Origin: Streptomyces asiaticus | GTDB taxonomy: Bacteria; Actinomycetota; Actinomycetes; Streptomycetales; Streptomycetaceae | Reading direction: 5' to 3' | Length of the DNA: 64,000 nucleotides | Assembly (NCBI RefSeq): GCF_018138715.1 | Contig: NZ_JAGSHX010000006.1 | Location: 5,580,001 to 5,644,000, forward strand | Shown: positions 1 to 10,519 of the stretch, one piece after another | How positions within the stretch are numbered: position 1 is the first letter of the stretch | Layout of the letters: every line of letters begins with the position of its first letter | Made by a program: the position numbers and the translations under genes | The notes under the pieces: model-generated | The model's input: the letters and a program-made list of their open reading frames with translations, nothing else | What the model was told of the DNA's origin: nothing | Database searches by the model: none

Positions 1-79
1 GAAAGGCGTCCACTAGTGGTGGAAGACCTGGGGCGATCCCATCCCGGAAGACTTGTCCTGTGTGACAAGAGGAGCTGCC

Positions 80-556
80 ATGAGCGATATAGCGGGAACT
101 TCGAGCGGTGCTCATCCGATAGCCGCCCACACCCCCTCCGAACAGTCCGGCGAGGTGGCCCACGAGGCGTACGCCTTCGCCTGCATGAAGTGCGGGCACG
201 GCTGGGAGCGGTCGTACGACATCGAACACCACGTGGACGGCGAGGGCCGCGCCTTCGTCGTGTACTTCACCGGCGGCCGGCGCGTCCCGTCCCCGCTGAC
301 GAGCCCCGACTGCGTCAACTGCGGTGCGCATCTGGTGCGGATCATGCGCTCGGGGCAGGTCTCCTCCGTCCTGGAGAGTGCGCGGCGCGGGAGGCCGCAC
401 ACCACCCGGGACCGGAAGGACGGCACCGGCGCGCCGGACACCGAGGCGGACGCCGCGCCGGACCACGCACCGGAAAACGAGGGCCCCGCGCGACGCCGTG
501 GGCACCATTGGCACCTTCCGAATCTGCTGCATCCCTTTCAGCACCACCGCGACTGA
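80..556 (+). CDS. Zinc-ribbon protein of unknown function
   Basis: A 158-residue soluble protein. It has two CxxC pairs, CMKCGHGW near residue 38 and CVNCGAH near residue 79, which together look like a split zinc ribbon. The C-terminal third is charged and low-complexity, ending in a His-rich tail. The ATG at 80 is preceded by a good AGGAG at 70-74; the upstream in-frame GTG at 53 lacks one. Nothing reveals an enzymatic role. Short zinc-ribbon proteins of this type are common conserved hypotheticals in Streptomyces, but I cannot assign a function. It lies upstream of tatD in the same direction, separated by about 150 nt of repetitive sequence. Confidence 0.75.
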   Translation: MSDIAGTSSGAHPIAAHTPSEQSGEVAHEAYAFACMKCGHGWERSYDIEHHVDGEGRAFVVYFTGGRRVPSPLTSPDCVNCGAHLVRIMRSGQVSSVLESARRGRPHTTRDRKDGTGAPDTEADAAPDHAPENEGPARRRGHHWHLPNLLHPFQHHRD

Positions 557-650
557 GTACGATCCGGTTCATATGAGCCGCTTCACATGAGCCGGTTCGA
601 GTGGATTCGTATGATCCGGTTCCCGAGCCGGTTCACCTGAGCCGGGCACG
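557..650. repeat. Degenerate tandem repeat of a GAGCCGGTTC unit
   Basis: The spacer between the zinc-ribbon gene and tatD is built of imperfect copies of a 10-15 nt unit such as ATGAGCCGGTTC, or the variant GATCCGGTTC. At least six copies lie between about 565 and 640. No reading frame or strong stem stands out. It may be a slippage-derived repeat; no function is visible. Confidence 0.6.
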
Positions 651-712
651 GGTCAACTGAGCGGCCGGACGCGATTCACCTCACATTCACCGGGATTCAT
701 AGAATCGCGTCC

Positions 713-1633
713 ATGGCGAAAACAGCATCGACCCCCGGCGGCAGTGGCAAGGCGAGTGGCGCGCAAAAGGAAAAGGACGCGCCCCCGCCGCCGCCGGAGC
801 CCCTGCGGGTCCCGGTCGCCGATTCCCACACCCACCTGGACATGCAGTCGGGCACCGTCGAGGAGGCACTGGCCAAGGCTGCCTCGGTCGGCGTGACGAC
901 CGTCGTCCAGGTGGGCTGTGATCTCGCCGGGTCCCGGTGGGCGGCCGAGACCGCGGCGGCGCACGAGAGCGTATGGGCCACGGTGGCCCTGCACCCCAAC
1001 GAGGCGCCGCGCATCGTCCTGGGCGACCCGGACGGCTGGTCCCGGCAGGGGGCCAGGGAGCCCGGCGGCGACGCCGCCCTGGACGCGGCGCTCGACCGGA
1101 TAGCGGCCCTCGCCGCGCTGCCCCAGGTGCGGGGCGTGGGCGAGACCGGTCTGGACTACTTCCGCACCGGCCCGGAGGGCATGGCCGCCCAGGAGCGCTC
1201 GTTCCGCCGCCACATCGCCATCGCCAAGGAGCACGGCAAGGCGCTGGTCATCCACGACCGGGAGGCCCACGACGACGTGCTGCGGGTGCTCACCGAGGAG
1301 GGCGCGCCCGACACCGTCGTCTTCCACTGCTACTCCGGTGACGCGGCCATGGCGAAGATCTGCGCCGAGCGCGGCTACTACATGTCGTTCGCGGGCAACA
1401 TCACCTTCAAGAACGCCCAGCCGCTGCGCGACGCCCTCGCCGTCGCCCCGCTCGACCTCGTCCTCGTCGAGACCGACGCGCCGTTCCTGACCCCCGTCCC
1501 CTACCGCGGACGGCCCAACGCCCCGTATCTGATCCCGCTCACCCTGCGGGCCATGGCCGAGGTCAAGGGCGTCCCCGAGGACACCCTGGCGACCGCCGTG
1601 GCGGCCAATACGGCGCGCGTCTTCGGCTATTGA
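713..1633 (+). CDS. tatD: TatD family metal-dependent hydrolase (DNase)
   Basis: A 306-residue TatD-type amidohydrolase, a TIM-barrel two-metal hydrolase with 3'-5' exonuclease/DNase activity in characterised relatives. After a 30-residue Lys/Pro-rich leader comes the metal-binding SHTHLD motif (His39, His41). The GETGLDYFR segment (metal Glu), the VIHDREAHDD region, HCYSGD and the late ETDAPFL aspartate loop follow. The leader is longer than in E. coli TatD. The gene precedes rpfB-rsmA-ispE, a neighbourhood also found in mycobacteria. The ATG at 713 lies in TCCATGG without a strong ribosome binding site, so the start is likely rather than certain. Confidence 0.93.
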   Translation: MAKTASTPGGSGKASGAQKEKDAPPPPPEPLRVPVADSHTHLDMQSGTVEEALAKAASVGVTTVVQVGCDLAGSRWAAETAAAHESVWATVALHPNEAPRIVLGDPDGWSRQGAREPGGDAALDAALDRIAALAALPQVRGVGETGLDYFRTGPEGMAAQERSFRRHIAIAKEHGKALVIHDREAHDDVLRVLTEEGAPDTVVFHCYSGDAAMAKICAERGYYMSFAGNITFKNAQPLRDALAVAPLDLVLVETDAPFLTPVPYRGRPNAPYLIPLTLRAMAEVKGVPEDTLATAVAANTARVFGY

Positions 1634-1694
1634 TCGGCCATCGAGGGGCGGTGGCGATCCGAGGCCGCTGATCACACTGCGTGATGATCTTCCT

Positions 1695-1723
1695 TTGGAG
1701 AGTCACCCCCACTCCGCTACAGT
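1695..1723 (+). promoter_or_regulatory. Candidate housekeeping promoter of rpfB
   Basis: TTGGAG (1695-1700) and TACAGT (1718-1723) are separated by exactly 17 nt and lie about 55 nt before the rpfB start. This matches the vegetative -35/-10 arrangement at 4/6 and 4/6 positions or better. It is inferred from sequence only. Confidence 0.45.
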
Positions 1724-1777
1724 CCCGGACCCAACGCCCTGACCAGTGGACTTGTGGAGTGTTACCGGAGTGTTGTC

Positions 1778-2953
1778 GTGAGCCGTAGGGCCAGCCACCG
1801 CGTCCCGGGCGGCCGTGCCGCCGCCCGCCGAGCCGCCCGGCGCGGTGCCACCGGCCGGACCGATCCGATGCGCCGACTGCTGCCGCAGGCGATGGTGGTC
1901 GCCGCCCTGGCCGGCGGCACCTCCGCCTTTGTCGCCCAGGACAAGGCCGTACGGCTCAGCGTCGACGGCGACGCGCGCACGTTGCACACCTACGCCGACG
2001 ACGTGGGCGAGCTGCTGGCGGACCAGGACGTCCGCGTCGGCGCGCACGACATCGTCGCCCCCGCCCCCGGGGAGCGGCTCGGTGACGGCGACGAGATCGC
2101 CGTCCGCTACGGCCGACCCGTCACCCTCACCCTCGACGGGGAGCGCCGCCGGGTGTGGACCACCGCCCGCACGGTTGACGGCGCACTGCGCCAACTGGGC
2201 GTACGTGCCGAGGGCGCGTATCTGTCCGCCTCCCGCTCCGCGGCCATCACCAGCCGCGGGCTGCTCCTGCACGTCCGCACCGAGCGCACCGTCACCTTCC
2301 TCGCCGACGGGCGCCCCCACGTCGTCCGTACGAACGCCGCCACCGTCGGCGAGGCGCTCGCCGCCGCCGGGCTCACCCTGCGCGGCCAGGACACCACCTC
2401 CGTCCCGCAGGACAGCTTTCCGCGCGACGGCCAGACGGTGACGGTGATGCGGATCACCGGCGGCAAGGAGGTCCGGGACCATCCGGTGCCCTTCACCACC
2501 GTCCGCCGCGCCGACCCCACCCTCCCCAAGGGCACCGAGCTGGTGGCCCGGCCCGGTGAGCCGGGCACCCTGCGCATCACCTACCGGGTGCGCAGCGTCA
2601 ACGGCGTACGGCAGCGGCCGCGGAAGATCGGCAGCGAGATCGTCAAGGCGCCCGTGGCCCGGATCGTCCGGGTCGGCACCATGACCGTGCCCGCCGTCGT
2701 CGGCGGCCCGGCGGACGGGCTCAACTGGCGGGCGATGGCCCGCTGCGAATCGGGCGGCCGGCCCGACGCGGTCGACGGCTCCGGCCACTACGGCGGCCTC
2801 TACCAGCTCGACCAGGGCACCTGGCACTCCCTCGGCGGCCACGGCCGCCCCCAGGACGCGCCCCCGTCCGAGCAGACCTACCGAGCGAAGAAGCTCTACC
2901 AGCAACGCGGCGCCGGCCCCTGGCCCAGCTGCGGCTCCAAGCTTCACCGGTGA
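1778..2953 (+). CDS. rpfB: Resuscitation-promoting factor RpfB
   Basis: A secreted or anchored muralytic protein of 391 residues that remodels peptidoglycan for germination or regrowth. An Arg-rich N-terminus and a hydrophobic segment (MVVAALAGGTSAFVA) form a signal or anchor. Three DUF348 ubiquitin-like repeats follow, at about residues 55-230, each carrying the VDG/LDG and LGV pattern. Next is a G5 domain (PFTTVRRADPTLPKG... YRVRSVNG) and a C-terminal transglycosylase-like domain with the catalytic Glu context ARCESGG and the closing Cys pair. I chose the GTG at 1778 because GGAG lies 7 nt upstream; an in-frame GTG at 1754 is the alternative. The order rpfB-rsmA-ispE is conserved with Mycobacterium. 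Confidence 0.93.
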   Translation: MSRRASHRVPGGRAAARRAARRGATGRTDPMRRLLPQAMVVAALAGGTSAFVAQDKAVRLSVDGDARTLHTYADDVGELLADQDVRVGAHDIVAPAPGERLGDGDEIAVRYGRPVTLTLDGERRRVWTTARTVDGALRQLGVRAEGAYLSASRSAAITSRGLLLHVRTERTVTFLADGRPHVVRTNAATVGEALAAAGLTLRGQDTTSVPQDSFPRDGQTVTVMRITGGKEVRDHPVPFTTVRRADPTLPKGTELVARPGEPGTLRITYRVRSVNGVRQRPRKIGSEIVKAPVARIVRVGTMTVPAVVGGPADGLNWRAMARCESGGRPDAVDGSGHYGGLYQLDQGTWHSLGGHGRPQDAPPSEQTYRAKKLYQQRGAGPWPSCGSKLHR

Positions 2954-3061
2954 CGGGGCCCGGTCGGCTGCCCCGGCCGGACCCCCAGCCCCGCCGAGCG
3001 CGGGAGCGCCCCGTCGCGTACGCCGGACCCGGGTCCCACGGCGCGGCCGTAAACTCTCCGG

Positions 3062-3928
3062 GTGAGCTCCACCGACTCCGACGTCCTGCTCGGCCCCGCC
3101 GACATCCGCGAACTCGCGGCGCGGCTCGGCGTACGTCCGACCAAGCAGCGCGGCCAGAACTTCGTCATCGACGCCAATACGGTCCGCCGGATCGTCCGGA
3201 CCGCCGGGGTGCGCCCGGACGACGTGGTCGTCGAGGTCGGCCCCGGGCTCGGTTCGCTGACCCTCGCGCTGCTGGAGGCCGCCGACCGGGTCACCGCCGT
3301 CGAGATCGACGAGGTCCTCGCCGCGGCCCTCCCCGCGACCGTCGAGGCCCGGCTGCCGCACCGCGCCGACCGCTTCGCGCTGGTGCACAGCGACGCCCTG
3401 CGGGTGACCGAGCTGCCGGGCCCCGCCCCGACCGCGCTGGTCGCCAACCTGCCGTACAACGTCGCCGTGCCCGTGCTGCTCCATATGCTCGGACGCTTCC
3501 CGACCATCGAGCGGACCCTGGTCATGGTCCAGTCCGAGGTCGCCGACCGGCTCGCCGCCCCGCCCGGCTCCAAGGTGTACGGCGTCCCCTCCGTGAAGGC
3601 CGCCTGGTACGCCCACGTCAAGCGCGCGGGCGCGATCGGCCGCAATGTCTTCTGGCCCGCCCCCAACGTCGACTCCGGCCTGGTCTCGCTGATCCGCCGG
3701 GACGAGCCCCCGCGCACCACCGCCACCCGGGAAGCGGTCTTCGCGGTGGTGGACGCGGCGTTCGCCCAGCGCCGCAAGACCCTCAGGGCGGCGCTCGCGG
3801 GCTGGGCGGGTTCGGCGGGGGCCGCGGAGGAGGCCCTGAAGGCCGCCGGCGTCTCGCCGCAGGCGCGCGGCGAGTCGCTGACGGTGGAGGACTTCGCCGC
3901 GATCGCCGAGCACGGACCGGCGGCCTGA
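3062..3928 (+). CDS. rsmA: 16S rRNA (adenine-N6,N6)-dimethyltransferase
   Basis: KsgA/RsmA dimethylates A1518 and A1519 of 16S rRNA, using S-adenosylmethionine, during 30S maturation. The 288-residue protein has the family opening [10 protein letters not shown]. Motif I is [12 protein letters not shown], the acidic ribose-binding residue lies in VTAVEID, and the catalytic NLPYN motif is near residue 132. A C-terminal helical domain follows, with the typical [12 protein letters not shown] helix. The start is GTG at 3062. The gene follows rpfB by 108 nt and is upstream of ispE, a conserved actinobacterial order. Confidence 0.96.
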   Translation: MSSTDSDVLLGPADIRELAARLGVRPTKQRGQNFVIDANTVRRIVRTAGVRPDDVVVEVGPGLGSLTLALLEAADRVTAVEIDEVLAAALPATVEARLPHRADRFALVHSDALRVTELPGPAPTALVANLPYNVAVPVLLHMLGRFPTIERTLVMVQSEVADRLAAPPGSKVYGVPSVKAAWYAHVKRAGAIGRNVFWPAPNVDSGLVSLIRRDEPPRTTATREAVFAVVDAAFAQRRKTLRAALAGWAGSAGAAEEALKAAGVSPQARGESLTVEDFAAIAEHGPAA

Positions 3929-4348
3929 TCGCGGGACGCGCCTCCGGTGGGCTTGCTCCCCGCCCCGCAGCATCCGATGCACGGCTTCGCCGGGGCCCGG
4001 GGGGCTCCGCCACCGAACGCCCGCTGGGGCTCCGCCCCAGGCCCCGCTTCGGCCGTATGCCGGCCGGGGTCAGGGGCCGGAGCCGCGGACCGGGGGTGCG
4101 GCGCCTCGCCGGGGCGCGGGGCGCAACCCCGGGTGTAACCCCCGGGGCAAAGCCCCCTGAAGGGGGCTGGACGGGGGCTGGGGCGGAGGTGCCCGACCCC
4201 CAGCCCCTCCGGCGTTTGAGGAGCGGGGTCCAGGGGCGGAGCCCCGGTTACGGGAAGGGGCGGGGTGGGGGACGAGCCCGCCGCAGGCACACCCCCGCAG
4301 GCGGGACAATGGCCGCACCGGAACACCCGAACCCCACCGAGGAGCCCC
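3929..4348. repeat. 420-nt intergenic region with Streptomyces-type palindromic repeats
   Basis: There is no gene here. The region contains GC-rich blocks built on GGGGCTCCGCCCC. The copy at 4027-4050 is almost the exact reverse complement of 4221-4245, so the two can fold into a large stem. The block at 4201-4245 (starting CAGCCCCTCCGGCGTTTGAG) resembles a very frequent intergenic repeat of Streptomyces chromosomes. The interior is rich in CCCCGGGG and GGGGGCTGG blocks. It may terminate rsmA transcription. The last 20 nt carry the ispE ribosome binding site GAGGAG. Confidence 0.6.
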
Positions 4349-5302
4349 GTGAGCCGTCCCGTGACCGCCCGTGTGCCCGCCAAGGTCAACGTCCAGCTCG
4401 CGGTCGGCGGACTGCGTCCCGACGGGTTCCACGACCTGGCCAACGTCTTCCTCGCCGTCGGGCTCCACGACGAGGTCACCGCGACCCCCGCCGACGCCCT
4501 CCGGATCACCGTCGAGGGCGCGGACGCCGGTCAGGTGCCGCTGGACCGCGGCAACCTCGCGGCCCGCGCCGCGCTCGCGCTCGCCGAGCGGTACGGCATC
4601 GAACCCGGCGTGCACCTCCACATCGCCAAGGACATCCCCGTGGCGGGCGGCATGGCGGGCGGCAGCGCGGACGCCGCCGGGGCGCTGCTGGCGTGCGACG
4701 CGCTGTGGGGCACCCGGGCGACCCGGGCCGAACTCCTCGAGATCTGCGCCGAGTTGGGCAGCGACATCCCCTTCAGCCTCGTCGGCGGCGTGGCACTCGG
4801 CCGTGGCCGGGGCGAGCTGCTGACGCCGCTCGAGACCGGCGGCACCTTCCACTGGGTGTTCGCCGTGGCCGACGGCGGGCTGTCCACCCCCGCCGTCTAC
4901 CGCGAATGCGACCGGCTCCGCGAGGAGTCCGGCGCGGGTGCGAGCGCCGCCGACGTGCCCGACCCCGAGCCCTCCCAGGCGCTGCTGGACGCGCTGCGCA
5001 GCGGCGACGCCACCGCGCTTGCCGCCGCCGTCTCCAACGATCTCCAGCCCGCCGCGCTCTCGCTGCGCCCCGCGCTCGCCGACACCCTGCGCGCCGGAGC
5101 GGACGCGGGCGCGCTCGCCTCCCTCGTCTCCGGCTCCGGTCCGACCTGCGCCTTCCTGGCCAAGGACACCGAGGCCGCGCAGGGGGTGGCGACGGCGCTG
5201 GCCGCCTCGGGCACCTGCCGTACGGTCCGGGTCACCTCCGGCCCGGTCCCCGGTGCGCGGCTGGTCGGCGACGCCTGGGCGGCCGGCCCACTCGATGCCT
5301 GA
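4349..5302 (+). CDS. ispE: 4-diphosphocytidyl-2-C-methyl-D-erythritol kinase
   Basis: IspE phosphorylates CDP-methylerythritol with ATP in the non-mevalonate isoprenoid pathway. It is a GHMP-kinase fold protein of 317 residues. The sequence opens with RVPAKVNVQL (substrate-side Lys), has the ATP loop PVAGGMAGGSADAAGAL near residue 100, and shows SGSGPTCAFL near the C-terminus. The GTG at 4349 has GAGGAG five nt upstream, and family proteins begin just before the AKVN motif; the in-frame ATG at 4265 is too early. It lies downstream of rsmA after a repeat-rich gap. Confidence 0.95.
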   Translation: MSRPVTARVPAKVNVQLAVGGLRPDGFHDLANVFLAVGLHDEVTATPADALRITVEGADAGQVPLDRGNLAARAALALAERYGIEPGVHLHIAKDIPVAGGMAGGSADAAGALLACDALWGTRATRAELLEICAELGSDIPFSLVGGVALGRGRGELLTPLETGGTFHWVFAVADGGLSTPAVYRECDRLREESGAGASAADVPDPEPSQALLDALRSGDATALAAAVSNDLQPAALSLRPALADTLRAGADAGALASLVSGSGPTCAFLAKDTEAAQGVATALAASGTCRTVRVTSGPVPGARLVGDAWAAGPLDA

Positions 5303-5398
5303 GCGGCTGGCGGACGCCTGAGTGAGCGCCTGAGTGAGCGGCCGGCAGACGCCCGAGTGAGCGCCTGAGCGAGCAGCTGGTCGACGCCTGAGCGAGGC
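5297..5398. repeat. Imperfect tandem repeat of about 35 nt after ispE
   Basis: The unit GCCTGAGTGAGC-GCCTGAGTGAGC-GGCCGGCAGAC recurs about two and a half times. Internal 12-nt GCCTGAG(T/C)GAGC sub-repeats are visible. The first copy contains the ispE stop codon, so the array seems to have grown from the gene end. No function is evident. Confidence 0.6.
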
Positions 5399-5451
5399 GC
5401 CCCGCGCGGCGACTACCCTGGGATGCCGATCGATCCGCGTAATGGAGTGTG

Positions 5452-7272
<1,821 letters not shown>

Positions 7273-7601
7273 GCCGACGCCGCATGGCCGACGAAGCACG
7301 AGCCGCCAACGCACGAGCCGCCAACGCATGATGTGAGTGGCCTGAAAGCATCGTGTGAAGAGGTTGTGCGGCGATGGCGCGCGCCCTGACAACGGTCGCG
7401 TCACAGGCCGGTCTCAGCTGATCGATGACCTGGACACTGATCCCAATTGCGCCCCTTACGGGTGATACAAAGAACTCCCGCCTGCCTTCCGCTCAATGGC
7501 GGGGTGCCCTGTCCGATTCGCTCCTTCCCGGGGGTCTTTGACCCACCGGGATCGCGGGGGAGGCCGGTCGGACGACGGGTCCCGCATCTGAAGGAATTCG
7601 C
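7273..7601. other. Intergenic region between the ABC-F gene and the propeller gene
   Basis: 329 nt without a convincing gene. A 15-nt unit GCACGAGCCGCCAAC is tandemly duplicated at about 7297-7328. Further right is a less GC-rich stretch (7430-7475) where the promoter of the next gene probably lies. The last bases carry AAGGA before the ATG at 7602. No clear terminator stem was found. Confidence 0.4.
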
Positions 7602-9446
7602 ATGTCACAGCCGCCTCCGCCGCCGAACCAGCCGCCGCAGGGCGGTTTCGGCGCGCCGCAGGAACCTGGTTACGGCTACCCACAGCAGCCGCCCACGCCG
7701 CCTCCGGGCCAGCAGGGCTACGGCTATCCGCAGGCTCCCGGCCAGTCGCCGCAGACCCCGCCGCCTCCGCCGCCGTCGGCACCGCCGGCGCCGCCGCAGA
7801 CGCCCCCGCAGGGCGCGGGCGGCTACGGCTACCCGGATCAGCCGGTGCATGGCCAGCCGACCCAGGGCGGCCCGTCGCCGTACGGATCCGGCCAGCAGCC
7901 TTACGGTCAGCCGCAGTACGGCCAGCAGCCTTACGGACAGCCGCAATTCGGTCAGCCGCAGTACGGCCAGCCGCCGCAGGCCCAGTACCCCGGCGGCCCC
8001 GGTCCGGGCGGCCCCGGTGGCTCCGGCCAGTCCAAGCAGCGTATGGCGATCATCGTCAGCGCCGTGGTCGCGGTGGCGCTGATCATCGGCGGCGGCATCT
8101 GGTTCGCCACCAAGGACGACGGCGGCGGAAGCGAGGCGAAGGGCAAGGACAAGCAGTCCAGCCAGGGCGCCTCCAGCGGCACCACCGGTGGCGGGGACAA
8201 GCCCGCCAAGGTTGTGGACGCCAAGCTGCTCAACAAGGTCCCGATGCCCAAGGTCTCCGACCAGGTCACCGTCGAGGGCATGTGGACCACCGACGACACC
8301 TTCGTGAAGGCCGGTGTGTACAAGATCGTCGGCTATCCGCTGAGCGGCGGCGACGCCAAGTGGACGATCCCGCTGGACGGCGCGGTCTGCTGGTCCTCGG
8401 ACCACCTCACCAAGGACGGGCTGACCACGGTCCTCTACCAGGAGGCCAAGCCGTCGGCCGAGGACAAGTACCCCAGCTGCACCGAGGTCGGGTTGCTGGA
8501 CCTCAAGAACGGCAAGATGCTGTGGCACCGGAACGTCAAGGAGGGTGACGAGAAGATCCGCTTCGACGAGGTCACCATCGGCGGGGGCACCGTGGCCGCG
8601 GGCGGCACCAGCGGCGGCGCCGCCTGGTCCACCTCGGGCCAGTCCCTGTGGAAGCCCAAGTCGGGCGAGCAGTGCTCGGACGACGGCTACGCGGGCGGCG
8701 AGGACAAGCTGGTCGCGGTGCGCCGCTGCGGCGACTACGACAACCCGCAGATCCAGGTCCAGACGCTGAACCCGAAGACGGGCGCGGTGAAGTCGGCCTA
8801 CAAGGTCTCGCAGGGCATCGACTACGTCCACGTCGCCTCCACCGATCCGCTGGTGATCGGCCTGGACGCCGGCGACTCCACCGGCTCGGCGGTCTCGGAC
8901 TTCCTGTCCATCGACGACAGCGCCAAGACCGGCAAGGTGCTCGGCAAGATCGGCACCGAGAACGGCAAGTACGACGCCAAGTGCGAGTCGACCAATGTCG
9001 AGGGCTGCCGCAAGCTCGCCATCTCCAAGTCGGCGAACACCCTCTTCCTCGGCTCCGAGGACCGCACCGACTCCAGCGCCGCGACGGCCAACGAGGTCGT
9101 GGCCTTCGACCTGAAGACCGGCAAGCCGATCGGGAAGACCGACGGGGTCAAGGGCGCCGCCCTCACCCCGCTCGGGCTGGACAAGGACGGCTCCGTCCTC
9201 GCGTACCAGGAGAGCACCTGGGAGACCGGCGGCGCGGTCTGGCGGATCGACCCCAAGTCGTACGCCAAGACCAAGCTGTTGCAGAACCCCGTCACCAGCC
9301 ATGAGCTGGAGCAGAACTTCAGCCCCAGCTACTCGGAGATCATCTACTCCGGAGAGCACCTCTACATGAGCGACGTCTACGCCAGCAAGCCCTCGGGCAC
9401 CTACGACCGGAACGACCCGCTGGCCATCATCTTCGGCGCGAGCTGA
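7602..9446 (+). CDS. Membrane-anchored PQQ-like beta-propeller protein
   Basis: A 614-residue protein in three parts. The first 145 residues are a cytoplasmic Pro/Gln/Gly/Tyr-rich tail with YGQPQ repeats (about 98-125). One membrane helix (IIVSAVVAVALIIGGGIWF, about 150-168) follows, then an extracellular domain. The latter has repeated blades such as LDLKNGKMLWHRNV and FDLKTGKPIG, typical of PQQ-binding-like propellers. Proline-rich N-termini with one helix and a sensor-like propeller are common in Streptomyces exported proteins. Ligand and partner are unknown. ATG at 7602 follows AAGGA. The gene is followed by a strong hairpin, suggesting a single-gene unit. Confidence 0.85.
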   Translation: MSQPPPPPNQPPQGGFGAPQEPGYGYPQQPPTPPPGQQGYGYPQAPGQSPQTPPPPPPSAPPAPPQTPPQGAGGYGYPDQPVHGQPTQGGPSPYGSGQQPYGQPQYGQQPYGQPQFGQPQYGQPPQAQYPGGPGPGGPGGSGQSKQRMAIIVSAVVAVALIIGGGIWFATKDDGGGSEAKGKDKQSSQGASSGTTGGGDKPAKVVDAKLLNKVPMPKVSDQVTVEGMWTTDDTFVKAGVYKIVGYPLSGGDAKWTIPLDGAVCWSSDHLTKDGLTTVLYQEAKPSAEDKYPSCTEVGLLDLKNGKMLWHRNVKEGDEKIRFDEVTIGGGTVAAGGTSGGAAWSTSGQSLWKPKSGEQCSDDGYAGGEDKLVAVRRCGDYDNPQIQVQTLNPKTGAVKSAYKVSQGIDYVHVASTDPLVIGLDAGDSTGSAVSDFLSIDDSAKTGKVLGKIGTENGKYDAKCESTNVEGCRKLAISKSANTLFLGSEDRTDSSAATANEVVAFDLKTGKPIGKTDGVKGAALTPLGLDKDGSVLAYQESTWETGGAVWRIDPKSYAKTKLLQNPVTSHELEQNFSPSYSEIIYSGEHLYMSDVYASKPSGTYDRNDPLAIIFGAS

Positions 9447-9494
9447 GGTTTCCGGCGCGAGCTGACGTTCCGGCGTCCGCCCGACCGACCCCAC

Positions 9495-9533
9495 GGCGGC
9501 CCCGCCCGTACGCACCGTACGGGCGGGGCCGCC
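9495..9533. terminator. Strong hairpin after the propeller gene
   Basis: A perfect 18-bp stem (GGCGGCCCCGCCCGTACG, 9495-9512; complement 9516-9533) with a CAC loop. It sits about 50 nt after the stop codon. There is no T-run, as is usual for Streptomyces terminators. Confidence 0.8.
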
Positions 9534-9729
9534 GCTGTGTGTGCCGGCGGAGCGCCGGGGCGCGCGCCCCCGGGGAACCGGCCGCATCGATCGGATTGGG
9601 ACGTCAACCGGACCTCAAGTGGGCACGAATGGCCGGGATTTCGGCATTCCGGGGGGCTTCTGCCCGGTAAGGGGCGCGCAACGTCGAACAAGCGTGTAGC
9701 TTTCCCACCTGAGCGAATGGGGGGAGCTC

Positions 9730-10458
9730 ATGGGCGTGCGACTCATGGTGGTCGACGATCACCGTCTGCTCGCGGAGGCGCTCGCCTCGGCGCTGAAGCT
9801 GCGCGGGCATCGGGTGCTCGCCGCGGCGGCGCCGAGCGCGGGCGCGGCGGACCTGGTGGTGAGCCGGGCACCTGAGGTGTGCCTGCTGGGCACGGCGGCA
9901 CCCGCCGAGCCGGGGGTGTTCGACCCGGTGGTGCGGATCAAGAAGGAGCGGCCGCAGGTCGCGGTCGTGGTGCTCGGCCCGGTGCCGAGCCCGCGCGGCA
10001 TCGCCGCCGCCTTCGCCGCCGGGGCGTCCGGCTATGTGCGCCACGACGAGCGGATCGAGGGCGTCGAACGCGCCATGATGAAGGCGCGCGCGGGGGAGGC
10101 GGCCGTGGCGCCCCAGCTGCTCCAGGGGGCGTTCGCGGAGCTGCTCAACCCCGCGGCCCAGCCCGACGACGAGGGCGCCCGGCTGCTGCGGATGCTGACC
10201 CCGCGCGAGGTGGAGGTGCTGGTGCGGGTCGCCGAGGGCGAGGACACCCGGCTGATCGCGGCGGGCATGGGGATCGCCCCCAGCACGGCCCGCACCCATG
10301 TGCAGCGGGTGCTGATGAAGCTCGGGGTGGGCTCGCGGCTGGAGGCGGCGGCCCTGGCGGCGCGTACGGGGCTGCTGGACCGCGCGGCGACGCGCCGGAC
10401 CGCGTCGGCCCCGCCCCAGCCGCCTACCGCGCCGCAGCCGCCCGCGTCGGCGCCGTAA
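9730..10458 (+). CDS. LuxR-type response regulator with degenerate receiver domain
   Basis: A 242-residue regulator. The N-terminal domain has the receiver fold start (LMVVDDHR, acidic pair 9-10). The phosphoacceptor strand reads EVCLLGTAAP, with Gly54 where Asp is expected. The Thr/Ser (VVVLGP) and Lys (GYVRHD) switch residues are also replaced. The C-terminal LuxR/FixJ helix-turn-helix starts at LTPREVEVL and includes TARTHVQRVLMKLGV. A Pro-rich tail ends the protein. It is therefore probably controlled without phosphorylation. There is no sensor kinase beside it; its neighbours are the galactose transporter genes on the opposite strand (convergent). ATG at 9730 follows GGGGGGAG. Confidence 0.88.
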   Translation: MGVRLMVVDDHRLLAEALASALKLRGHRVLAAAAPSAGAADLVVSRAPEVCLLGTAAPAEPGVFDPVVRIKKERPQVAVVVLGPVPSPRGIAAAFAAGASGYVRHDERIEGVERAMMKARAGEAAVAPQLLQGAFAELLNPAAQPDDEGARLLRMLTPREVEVLVRVAEGEDTRLIAAGMGIAPSTARTHVQRVLMKLGVGSRLEAAALAARTGLLDRAATRRTASAPPQPPTAPQPPASAP

Positions 10459-10519
10459 GCCTCAAGCCCGGGGGCCGGGCCGGGCCGTGCCGGGCGCGGT
10501 GGTCGGTTGCCCGCGTCGC

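Noticed and set aside
1634..1777. Possible c-di-AMP (ydaO) riboswitch before rpfB
   Set aside because: Some Streptomyces rpf genes have one, but the 144-nt leader shows none of the conserved core elements I know and is too short.
2950..5325. A 791-residue plus-strand frame over rsmA and ispE
   Set aside because: Out of frame with both real genes; Arg/Pro-rich composition without a domain.
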